From Lysobacter gummosus (GTDB taxonomy: Bacteria > Pseudomonadota > Gammaproteobacteria > Xanthomonadales > Xanthomonadaceae): DNA of 64,000 nucleotides. The stretch covers positions 372,001 through 436,000 of the forward strand of contig NZ_CP011131.1 in NCBI RefSeq assembly GCF_001442805.1, in the 5' to 3' direction. This document shows positions 40,502 to 48,932 of the stretch, piece by piece (position 1 is the first letter of the stretch; each line of letters opens with the position of its first letter). Under the pieces are notes generated by a model, which had not been told where the DNA came from, did not search any database, and was given only the letters and a program-made list of their open reading frames with translations. The position numbers and the translations under genes are program-made.

Positions 40502-42544
40502 ATGGGTACTGCAATCATGGTGCTGACGCTGATCGGCGTCGCCGTGCTGATCGTGTTCGTGATGTTGCTGATGTTCAAGGCCTTCTACATCAAGGTCCCG
40601 CAGGGCACGGCCCTGATCGTCAACGACATGTCCGCCACGCCGAAGGTGCACTTCACCGGCGCCCTGGTGTATCCGGTGATCTACAAGAAGGAGTTCATGC
40701 AGATCTCCTTGATCACTCTGGAAGTGGATCGCCGCGCCAAGGACGGACTGATCTGCAAGGACAACATGCGCGCCGACATCACCGTCGCGTTCTACCTGCG
40801 CGTCAACGAGACCCAGCAGGACGTGTTGAAGGTCGCCAAGGCGATCGGCGTGGACCGCGCCTCCGACCGCACCGCGGTCAACGAGCTGTTCAACGCGAAG
40901 TTCTCCGAGGCGCTCAAGACCGTCGGCAAGCAGATCGAGTTCGTCAAGCTGTTCGAGAACCGGCAGGAATTCCGCGACCGCATCATCGAGGTGATCGGCA
41001 ACGATCTCAACGGCTATGTGCTGGAAGACGTCGCCATCGACTATCTGGAGCAGACCCCGAAGTCGTCGCTGGACCCGACCAACATCCTCGACGCCGAAGG
41101 CATCCGCAAGATCACCGAGCTGACCGCGGCGCAGAACGTCATCACCAACGAGCTCGAACGCAACGAGCAGCTGGCGATCACCAAGAAGAACGTCGAGACC
41201 CGCGAAGCCATGCTCGCGCTCGAACGCCAGCAGGCCGACGCCGAAGCGCGGCAGAAGCGCGAGATCCAGACCATCCAGGCGCGCGAGCAGGCCGAGACCG
41301 CCAAGGTCCAGGAAGAGGAACGGCTGAAGTCGGAGAACGCGCGCATCTCGGTGCAGGAGCAGCTCGACATCCGCGAGCAGAACCGTCAGCGCGAGGTCGA
41401 AGTCGCGCAGCAGAACCGCCAGCGCGCGGTGGTGATCGAGGTCGAGAAGGTCACCCGCGCCAAGGATCTGGAAATCGTCGCGCGCGAACGCGAGGTCGAG
41501 CTCAACCGGATCGAGAAGGAAAAGGCGCTGGAAGAACAGCGCAAGGAAATCGCCAACGTGATCCGCGACCGCATCGCGGTCGAGAAGACCGTGGCCCAGG
41601 AAGAAGAGCGGATCAAGGAAGTGCGCCAGGTGTCGGAAGCCGACCGCGCCAAGCAGGTGATGGTGCTGCACGCCCAGGCCAAGGCCGAGGAAGAACTGGT
41701 GCGTCAGGTCAAGCAGGCCGAGGCCGACGAGACCGCGTCGCGGCACAAGGCGGTGGAGCTCACCACGCTGGCCCAGGCCGAGCTGGAATCGGCCGGCAAG
41801 CACTCCGAAGCCAAGAAGAAGATGGCCGAAGGCATCGAGGCCGAGCGCGCGGCGCCGGGCCTGGCCGATGCGCGGGTGCGCGAAGTCACCGCCGCGGCGA
41901 TCGAGAAGGAAGGCATGGCCAAGGCGCGCGTGGTCGCCGAGACCATGGGCGCGGAAGCCAAGGGCGATCAGGAAAAGGGCATGGCGCAGGCGCGGGTGAT
42001 GGAAGCGCAGGCCGACGCCAAGCAGAAGCAGGGCCTGTCCGACGCCAAGGTGCTGGAAGAAAACCTGTTCGCGCAGGCGCGCGGCGAAGAACAGCTGGGC
42101 GCGGCCAAGGCCAAGGCCAACCGCGATCTGGGCTTGTCCGAGGCCGAGGTGCTGCTGCAGAAGTTCAAGTCCGAGGCCGAAGGCCTGTCGCAGAAGTTCG
42201 GCGCGCTCGATTCGCTCAGCGATCAGGCCCGCGCCCACGAAGAGTTCCGCATGCAGTTGGAAAAGAACTTCGAGCAGGCCATCGCCGGCATCGCCGCCAA
42301 CAAGGAAATCGCCAAGGAACAGTCCGACGTGCTGGCCGCCGCGCTCAGCAAGGCCAACATCGACATCGTCGGCGGCGAAGGCGCGTTCTTCGATTCCTTC
42401 GCCAAGGCCCTGTCGGTCGGCAAGGCCATCGAAGGCGTCGCCGGCAAGAGCCCGATCGTGCAGGACGTGCTGCAGCGCCTGCTGGCCAAGGCCGACGGCA
42501 AGAGCGACAGCAAGGCCGCGGGCGAAACCACGCTCGATTCCTGA
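40502..42544 (+). CDS. Flotillin/SPFH-domain protein (YqiK-like)
   Basis: 680 residues. AGGGAG stands 6 bases before the ATG at 40502, so this start is preferred to 40496. One N-terminal membrane helix (IMVLTLIGVAVLIVFVMLLM) leads to the SPFH/PHB domain (YIKVPQGTALIVNDMSATPK, MRADITVAFYLRVNETQQDV, EFRDRIIEVIGNDLNGYVLE). A very long Glu/Ala/Lys/Gln-rich coiled coil follows (about residues 215-620). Flotillins oligomerise into large membrane scaffolds. The coiled coil is longer than the YqiK average as I recall it. The gene follows its YqiJ-like partner, as in E. coli yqiJK. Confidence 0.9.
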   Translation: MGTAIMVLTLIGVAVLIVFVMLLMFKAFYIKVPQGTALIVNDMSATPKVHFTGALVYPVIYKKEFMQISLITLEVDRRAKDGLICKDNMRADITVAFYLRVNETQQDVLKVAKAIGVDRASDRTAVNELFNAKFSEALKTVGKQIEFVKLFENRQEFRDRIIEVIGNDLNGYVLEDVAIDYLEQTPKSSLDPTNILDAEGIRKITELTAAQNVITNELERNEQLAITKKNVETREAMLALERQQADAEARQKREIQTIQAREQAETAKVQEEERLKSENARISVQEQLDIREQNRQREVEVAQQNRQRAVVIEVEKVTRAKDLEIVAREREVELNRIEKEKALEEQRKEIANVIRDRIAVEKTVAQEEERIKEVRQVSEADRAKQVMVLHAQAKAEEELVRQVKQAEADETASRHKAVELTTLAQAELESAGKHSEAKKKMAEGIEAERAAPGLADARVREVTAAAIEKEGMAKARVVAETMGAEAKGDQEKGMAQARVMEAQADAKQKQGLSDAKVLEENLFAQARGEEQLGAAKAKANRDLGLSEAEVLLQKFKSEAEGLSQKFGALDSLSDQARAHEEFRMQLEKNFEQAIAGIAANKEIAKEQSDVLAAALSKANIDIVGGEGAFFDSFAKALSVGKAIEGVAGKSPIVQDVLQRLLAKADGKSDSKAAGETTLDS

Positions 42545-42563
42545 GCGCACGCCTGACCAGGGA

Positions 42564-42588
42564 ATGCGCCGCCCTCGCGGCGGCGCAT
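42564..42588 (+). other. Strong intergenic hairpin
   Basis: A perfect 10-bp stem, ATGCGCCGCC / GGCGGCGCAT, with a 5-base loop lies in the 106 bases between the flotillin and the AAA+ ATPase genes. There is no T-run. It may stabilise the upstream mRNA or reduce read-through. Confidence 0.6.
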
Positions 42589-42650
42589 CGGATTGACGTC
42601 CGCGGCGCGCGCGTTCGCGCCGCGGGCAGGACCGGTAGGACGAACCACTG

Positions 42651-45600
42651 ATGGCGCAGACCAAGCCGACCGCGGCTGCGGGCGAGATTTCCAACGACAG
42701 CGCGAAGGCGGCCGCCGTCGATCAGGCCGTCGCCCAGGGCGGCGCGTACGAGGTGCTGAGCAAGCGCCTGGCCGAACAGGGCCTGCGCTTGCGCGGCATC
42801 GCCGACGGCTTGAACAAGCAGCGGCTGAGCGAGTTCGGCGGCAGCCAGATGGAGGTCATCGGGCGCTTCCGCATTCGCACCGAGAACAACTGCGTCGCAC
42901 GCGACATCGTCCAGGTCGGCGAATACCTGGTGTTCGGCTACAACGTGTTCCTGGGCCTGAAGAAGGAAACCACGGTCGCGGACGTGTTCTGCCTGTACAA
43001 GCTGGTGCAGGGGCCGGAGGGCTATGACGTCACGCCGGTCGATCTGAAGGGCAGCTTCCTCGGCATCGACAGCTTCGTGCAGGATTTCCGCGAGCTGTAC
43101 GCGTACTACAAGCACACCCGGCTGATCCAGCTGATCGTGCGCGACAGCAAGCTGCTGGCGGCGTTTCAGATCGGCGAACGCATCACCGATTTGCGCGTGT
43201 TCCGCTGGTCGGTCTCGCCCGACGGCGAGGTGCGCTACATCGACAACCGCGGCGAGCGCGACATCGCGCTGCCGGCGCCGTTCGATTTCGAATGGACCCG
43301 CGCCACCCGCGATATGGTCGTCAACGGCCGCCATCCGCATCTGAACATTCTCGACAGCGTGTTCGTGGAGACGGTCAACGGCGATCTCACCGTCAAGATC
43401 GAGAACAACACCGAGGACGGCCAGGGCATCTACCGCGAGCCGGTGGCGGACAAGACCCAGTCGCTGGACGACGCGCAGGTCGATTTCGCCAAGGTCGGCA
43501 GCCTGATCCTGCTCAAGATCCTGCCCTATCGCGAAGAGCAGTGGCGCTATCTGGTGTTCAACACCCTGACCCGCAAGGTGCTGCGCCTGGACGCGATCGG
43601 CCTGGCCTGCATCCAGTTGCCGGAAGACCACGGCATCATCTTCCCGGGCGGCTATTACCTGCAGAGCGGCGAGCACAAGAGCTTCGACCAGTCGATGGAC
43701 GGCATGCGCTACAAGCGCAGCATCCGTTCGCCCAACGGCGAGGACGTGCTCTATCTGTTCTACGAGCCCGAACAGGGCCGCACCGCGATGTTCACCTACA
43801 ACATGATCGAGCGGCGCCTGCAGACGCCGATCTTCGGCCATGGCTACGCGCGTCTGGAAGACGGGCGCATGGTGATCTTCGCCACCGAAAGCGACGAGCC
43901 GACCCGCGTGCATCCCATGCAGGTCTGGCAGACGCCGTACGCCAGCGACGAATACGCCGCGCGCCAGCCGGCCGGCAACACCTTCATGGGCAAGATCGGC
44001 AATGCCGAACTGGTGCGTGGGGTGTCCGAGCTGATCAGCCTGAGCCGCGAGATCGACGCCACCGAGGTGTCGGCGCAGCGCTACGGCCTGCTCGCGCAGA
44101 ACACGCGGCGTTTGTTCGACGCGCATCACTGGCTGTCGGACCCGAACTGCGGCGATGTCGCGCCGCTGCTGCGCGAGATCGCCGCCACCGCCGAGTCGGT
44201 ACTGGACGAATACGAGAAAGTCGAAGGCATCCGCAGCCAGTCCGACCGCGCCATGCGCGAGGCCCAGGGCAAGCAGAAAGCCTTGCTCGACAGCCTGCAG
44301 CCGGAGAACTGGGAGAAGGTCCAGGAGTTCGTCGACGCGCTCAACGGCCTGACCGCGCAACGCGGGCATCTGCTGACCATTCGCGAATACCGTTACATCG
44401 ATGTCGGCGCGATCGACGCGATGGAAAAGACGCTGGTCGCCGAGCACGAGCGCATCGGCGCGGCCACCGGCGCCTTTCTCGCCGGCGACAAGGCGCTGGC
44501 GCCGCTGGCCGAGCGATTGCAGGCGCTGGACGCGCAGGCGCAGCAGGCGGCCACGGTGTCGCAACTAGTCGAACCGCTGGCGCAGATGCAGGCTATGTCC
44601 GGCGACCTGGACATGCTCTCGGCCCTGATGGCGACGCTGAAGGTGGAGGACGCGACCCAGCGCACCCGCATCGTCGAATCGATCTCGCAGATCTACGCCA
44701 AGCTCAATCAGGCCAAGGCGCGCGCCGATCAGCGCCGCAAGAGCCTGGGTTCGGCCGAATCGGTGGCCCAGTTCGGCGCGCAGTTCACCTTGTTCGGGCA
44801 GAGCATCGCCAGCGCGCTGTCGCTGGCGCAGGACCCGGAAAAGGCCGACGAACAACTCTCGCGGCTGATGGTGCAGTTGGAGGAACTGGAGAGCCAGTTC
44901 GGCGAGCACGAAGCCTTCCTCGGCGACATCCTGTCCAAGCGCGAAGAACTGCTGGAAACCTTCGAAGCGCACAAGCAGACCCTGCTCGACGATCGCCAGC
45001 GCAAGGCGCAGGCGGTCATGGACGCGGCCACGCGCATTCTCGAAGGGCTGGGCCGGCGCACCGCGCGCTTCGCCAGCGCGGACGAACTCAACGCCTTCTT
45101 CGCCGGCGACGCGCTGATCCTGAAGCTGCGCGAGCTGGCCGAGCGCCTGCGCGCGCTCAAGGACAGCGTCAAGGCCGACGACGTCGAAGCGCGCCTGAAG
45201 GGCGCGCGCGATCAGGCCGTACGCGCGCTGCGCGACCGCAGCGAGCTGTTCGAGGCCGACGGCAATGTGATCAAGCTCGGCCCGCGTCATCGCTTCAGCG
45301 TCAACACGCAGGAGCTGGACCTGACCCTGCTGCCGCGCGGGGAAACGCTCAATCTGCATCTGACCGGCACGGATTTCTTCGAGCCGCTGGACAACCCCGA
45401 CCTGGACGCCGCGCGCGCTTATTGGGGCGTGTCGATGGATTCCGAATCGCCGCAGCTCTCGCGCGGCGAGTACCTGGCCGGGCTGGTCATCGAAGCCGCG
45501 CTGGGCAGCCGCGACGGACTGAGCATGGACCTGCTGCGGCAACAGCTGGCGCAGCCCGAGGCGCTGGCGCGCAGCGTGCGCGACTTCGCCGCGCCGCGCT

Positions 45601-47999
45601 ACCGCGAAGGCTACGAGAAGGGCATCCACGATCACGACGCCACGCTGATCGTGCAGGCCTTGCTGCCGCTGCGCGACAGCGCCGGCAGTCTGGCCTTCGA
45701 ACCGGCCGCGCGCGCCTGGGCGGCGCTGTTCTGGTCGCACACCGGCGAGCAGGGCGAGGCGGCGCAATGGCCCGAACACGCGCGCACCGCGGCCGATATC
45801 GAGCGCCTGTTCGGCAGCGCGGCCGGGCTGGAAGCGCTGCGTGGCGAAGTCGCCGCGGCGATGAACGCCTATGCGCAGGCGCAGAGCCTGCCGATCGATC
45901 CGGCGCTGACGCCGCGCGCGGCCGAGTACCTGGTGCTGGAGTTGTCGGCCGAGCGTCCGCAGTTCGTCTTCAGCAAATACGCGCAGCAGTTGTTGAACGC
46001 GCTGCGCGAGAAACTGACCGCCGCGCGCATGTGGGACGGCTTCGCCCAGACCCTGGACGGCCTGCGCGAGCGCCCGGCGGCGCGCTGGGCGCTGGCGATG
46101 AACTGGATCGAAGCGATGGCGCGCGGCCCGGAGCTGGCGCCGATCGCCGCTTACGCCGCCGAGGCCGCGACCTTGTTGCTGCTCGACGGCGAGTTCGCGA
46201 AGAAGATCACCGAGACCGAACTCAGCGCCAGCGTGCAGGGCTTGCTCGGCGAGCACCCGCGGGTCAAGGAAGGGCGGATGACGCTGGCGATCGACGACTG
46301 GTCGGCGCGCCTGCGTCACCATCGCGAGCACTTCGTGCCCGGTTTCCAGCGCTATCAGGCCCTGCGCCAGCAGATCGTCGGGCGCGAGCGCCATGCGCTG
46401 CGCCTGGACGAATTCAAGCCGCGGCCGCTGAGCTCGTTCGTGCGCAACAAGCTGATCAACGATGTTTATCTGTCGGTGATCGGCGACAACCTCGCCAAGC
46501 AGATGGGCACGGTCGGCGAGAGCAAGCGCAGCGACCTGATGGGCCTGTTGATGATGATCTCGCCGCCGGGCTACGGCAAAACCACGCTGATGGAATACGT
46601 GGCGCACCGGCTGGGCCTGATCTTCATGAAGATCAACGGCCCCGCGCTCGGCCACGAGGTGCGTTCGCTCGATCCGGCCCAGGCGCCGGACGCGACCTCG
46701 CGCCAGGAACTGGAAAAACTCAACCTGGCCCTGGAAATGGGCAATAACGTGATGCTGTACGTCGATGACATCCAGCACACCCATCCCGAATTCCTGCAGA
46801 AGTTCATTTCCTTGTGCGACGGCACCCGCCGCATCGAGGGCGTGTGGAAAGGCCGCACGCGCACCTACGACATGCGCGGGAAGAAGTTCTGCGTGGTCAT
46901 GGCCGGCAACCCGTACACCGAGTCGGGGGAGGTGTTCAAGATTCCGGACATGCTCGCCAACCGCGCCGACATCTACAACCTCGGCGACGTGGTCGGCGGC
47001 ATGGAGGCCTCGTTCCTGCTGAGCTACATCGAGAACAGCCTGACCTCTAACCCGGTGCTGGCGCCGCTGGCCACGCGCGAGATGGCCGATCTGTACCGCT
47101 TCGTGGACAAGGCCGAAGGCCGCGCGTTCTCGGCCAATGAACTGCGCCACGCCTACAGCGGCGCGGAGATCAACGAGATCGTCGCCACCCTGGAGCGGCT
47201 GATCAAGGTCCGCGACGTGGTCTACAAGGTCAACCAGCAGTACATCGCCAGCGCCGCGCAGGCGCAGAGCTACCGCACCGAGCCGCCGTTCAAGCTGCAG
47301 GGCAGCTATCGCAATATGAACAAGCTGGCCGAGAAGATTTCGCCGGTGATGAACGAGGCCGAGCTGCAGCAGCTGATCGGCGATCACTACCTGGGCGAGG
47401 CGCAGTTGCTGACGGCCGGCGCGGAAGAGAATCTGCTCAAGCTCGGCGAGCTGCGCGGCGTGCTCGACGCCGAACAGAACGCGCGCTGGGCCCAGATCAA
47501 GCGCGATTTCCTGCGCAACAAGGCGATGGGCGCGGGCGAGGCCGATGTCGGCGGACGCGTGGTGGCGCAACTCAACGATCTGGTCGAGAGCGTGCGCGCG
47601 CTCGACAACGCCGCCAGCCGCGCGCCGGCCGCGCCGCCGCCGGTGGAGAATCCGGCGCCGTGGGTGCAGATCGTGGCGCTGCTCGAACGCGTGGCGAAGA
47701 CGCAGGCCAAGCCGCAAGCAGCCGCGCCGGTGGCGACTCCGGCGCCGGACTTCGGCGCTTTGTTGAGTCAGTTGGGGCCGACCTTGCAGCAGGCGTTCGA
47801 TCCCCTGGTCGATCGCCTGCACGACAACTCCGAACGCCAGACCCGGATCAACGAGGCGCTGGTGGAGTTGTTCAAGCATCTGGGTGAGCGCGAAATCGCC
47901 GACGCGCCGACGCGCGCGGCGATGACCGAGCAGCAGCGCGAACTGCAGCGCGCGCTCAACGATTTCGCCGACCGGCTCAACGGCCGCGTGCAGCGCTGA
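42651..47999 (+). CDS. Giant AAA+ ATPase with N-terminal beta domain and coiled coil ('DNA repair ATPase' family)
   Basis: 1782 residues. Residues 1-430 are beta-rich and propeller-like (FRIRTENNCVARDIVQVGEY; KIENNTEDGQGIYREPVADK). Residues about 500-830 are coiled coil (for example LSRLMVQLEELESQFGEHEA). A helical middle domain follows. The AAA+ module near the C-terminus has Walker A GYGKTT at residues 1307-1312, Walker B VMLYVDD at 1367-1373 and a sensor-1 Asn in CVVMAGNPYTESGEV. Homologues carry the label DNA repair ATPase, but no DNA-binding motif is seen. Its place behind PspA, YqiJ and flotillin genes suggests an ATP-driven remodelling machine at the membrane. It is followed 10 bases later by the PLD gene. 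Confidence 0.85.
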   Translation: MAQTKPTAAAGEISNDSAKAAAVDQAVAQGGAYEVLSKRLAEQGLRLRGIADGLNKQRLSEFGGSQMEVIGRFRIRTENNCVARDIVQVGEYLVFGYNVFLGLKKETTVADVFCLYKLVQGPEGYDVTPVDLKGSFLGIDSFVQDFRELYAYYKHTRLIQLIVRDSKLLAAFQIGERITDLRVFRWSVSPDGEVRYIDNRGERDIALPAPFDFEWTRATRDMVVNGRHPHLNILDSVFVETVNGDLTVKIENNTEDGQGIYREPVADKTQSLDDAQVDFAKVGSLILLKILPYREEQWRYLVFNTLTRKVLRLDAIGLACIQLPEDHGIIFPGGYYLQSGEHKSFDQSMDGMRYKRSIRSPNGEDVLYLFYEPEQGRTAMFTYNMIERRLQTPIFGHGYARLEDGRMVIFATESDEPTRVHPMQVWQTPYASDEYAARQPAGNTFMGKIGNAELVRGVSELISLSREIDATEVSAQRYGLLAQNTRRLFDAHHWLSDPNCGDVAPLLREIAATAESVLDEYEKVEGIRSQSDRAMREAQGKQKALLDSLQPENWEKVQEFVDALNGLTAQRGHLLTIREYRYIDVGAIDAMEKTLVAEHERIGAATGAFLAGDKALAPLAERLQALDAQAQQAATVSQLVEPLAQMQAMSGDLDMLSALMATLKVEDATQRTRIVESISQIYAKLNQAKARADQRRKSLGSAESVAQFGAQFTLFGQSIASALSLAQDPEKADEQLSRLMVQLEELESQFGEHEAFLGDILSKREELLETFEAHKQTLLDDRQRKAQAVMDAATRILEGLGRRTARFASADELNAFFAGDALILKLRELAERLRALKDSVKADDVEARLKGARDQAVRALRDRSELFEADGNVIKLGPRHRFSVNTQELDLTLLPRGETLNLHLTGTDFFEPLDNPDLDAARAYWGVSMDSESPQLSRGEYLAGLVIEAALGSRDGLSMDLLRQQLAQPEALARSVRDFAAPRYREGYEKGIHDHDATLIVQALLPLRDSAGSLAFEPAARAWAALFWSHTGEQGEAAQWPEHARTAADIERLFGSAAGLEALRGEVAAAMNAYAQAQSLPIDPALTPRAAEYLVLELSAERPQFVFSKYAQQLLNALREKLTAARMWDGFAQTLDGLRERPAARWALAMNWIEAMARGPELAPIAAYAAEAATLLLLDGEFAKKITETELSASVQGLLGEHPRVKEGRMTLAIDDWSARLRHHREHFVPGFQRYQALRQQIVGRERHALRLDEFKPRPLSSFVRNKLINDVYLSVIGDNLAKQMGTVGESKRSDLMGLLMMISPPGYGKTTLMEYVAHRLGLIFMKINGPALGHEVRSLDPAQAPDATSRQELEKLNLALEMGNNVMLYVDDIQHTHPEFLQKFISLCDGTRRIEGVWKGRTRTYDMRGKKFCVVMAGNPYTESGEVFKIPDMLANRADIYNLGDVVGGMEASFLLSYIENSLTSNPVLAPLATREMADLYRFVDKAEGRAFSANELRHAYSGAEINEIVATLERLIKVRDVVYKVNQQYIASAAQAQSYRTEPPFKLQGSYRNMNKLAEKISPVMNEAELQQLIGDHYLGEAQLLTAGAEENLLKLGELRGVLDAEQNARWAQIKRDFLRNKAMGAGEADVGGRVVAQLNDLVESVRALDNAASRAPAAPPPVENPAPWVQIVALLERVAKTQAKPQAAAPVATPAPDFGALLSQLGPTLQQAFDPLVDRLHDNSERQTRINEALVELFKHLGEREIADAPTRAAMTEQQRELQRALNDFADRLNGRVQR

Positions 48000-48009
48000 G
48001 GGGCGGGCG

Positions 48010-48717
48010 ATGGATTTCGGACAACTCGATCAGAAGCTGCGCGACAGCCTTGCCGATTACGCACTGGACAACGAAGAGAAATTCGAGCTGCGCGAACTGG
48101 GCGGCAGCATCGGCGGCGACCGCGTGCGATATCTGCGCAATCGCGCCTTCGACATGGCCCGCGAGCTGATGTTGGCCGAGCCGCCGCACACGATGGATGC
48201 GCTGCGTTGGCTGGAACAGGTGGTCAAGACCCTGGACGTGGTCGCGGCCGCGCCGGCGGTGGTGTCCAGCGCCTACTTCGCTCCCGGCGACGCCTGCCTG
48301 CGCAAGTTGCGCGAGCTGTGCCGGGCAGCCAGGCGCAGCGTCGCGATCTGCGTCTACACGATTTCCGACGATCGGCTGAGCGAGGAGATTCTCGCCTGCC
48401 ACAAGCGCGGAATCGAAGTGCGGGTGATCAGCGACAACGAGAAGAAGTTCGACGAAGGCAGCGATGTGCTGCGTCTGCGCGAACAGGGCGTGGCGATGCG
48501 GATCGACGACAGCCCGTTCCACATGCACCACAAGTTCGCCCTGTTCGACGGGCGGGTGCTGGCCAACGGCAGTTTCAACTGGACCCGCAGCGCGACCACC
48601 AGCAACGAAGAAAACCTCGTGGTCACCGACGATGCGAATCTGGTGCGGTGTTTTTCCGGACAGTTCGAGGAGCTGTGGGAGAAGTTCGCGCCGGGGGCGA
48701 ATGCGGCGCGGTACTGA
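48010..48717 (+). CDS. Single-HKD phospholipase-D-superfamily protein
   Basis: 235 residues. An N-terminal helical region of about 85 residues (MDFGQLDQKLRDSLADYALD) is unique to this protein type. The PLD domain follows: VSSAYFAPGDACLRKLRELC, then VAICVYTISDDRLSEEILAC. It has one HxKx4D motif, in HHKFALFDGRVLANGSFNWT, with the trailing SNEENLVV. One HKD motif implies action as a dimer, as in the Nuc endonuclease and mitochondrial PLD6. It could cleave phosphodiesters in nucleic acid or phospholipid. No signal peptide is present, so it is cytosolic. It is the last gene of the cluster, 10 bases after the giant ATPase. Confidence 0.87.
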   Translation: MDFGQLDQKLRDSLADYALDNEEKFELRELGGSIGGDRVRYLRNRAFDMARELMLAEPPHTMDALRWLEQVVKTLDVVAAAPAVVSSAYFAPGDACLRKLRELCRAARRSVAICVYTISDDRLSEEILACHKRGIEVRVISDNEKKFDEGSDVLRLREQGVAMRIDDSPFHMHHKFALFDGRVLANGSFNWTRSATTSNEENLVVTDDANLVRCFSGQFEELWEKFAPGANAARY

Positions 48718-48756
48718 AGTCTTGTGCGGGAGAGAGCGCTTTTGTGGAAGGAAGTG

Positions 48757-48911
48757 CTCTGGTGGGAGGGAGCTTCAGCCCCGATGCTTTTGGCTCAGAT
48801 GATTGAGCGTTCGCCAGTAGCTGGGCTTGTGCTGCGGCATTGCGGCGATTTGAGCGGAAAGCATCGGGGCTAAAGCTCCCTCCCACCAGAGCGCTCCCTC
48901 CCACCAGAGCG
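48757..48911. repeat. Paired inverted repeat, family A, with tandem partial copy
   Basis: Left arm 48757-48790 and right arm 48858-48891 pair over 34 bases with one mismatch (core GGTGGGAGGGAGCTTCAGCC). A further partial copy of the right end (GCGCTCCCTCCCACCAGAGC) follows in tandem at 48891-48911. It separates the PLD gene from the convergent CoA-transferase gene. Confidence 0.85.
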
Positions 48912-48932
48912 CTCTTCCGCAAAGGCAGCCGA

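Noticed and set aside
42345..47879. Two long minus-strand frames (739 and 1104 residues) and an 1151-residue plus-strand frame over the giant ATPase
   Set aside because: All are alternative phases of the ATPase gene. Only the 1782-residue frame has Walker A, Walker B and sensor motifs.
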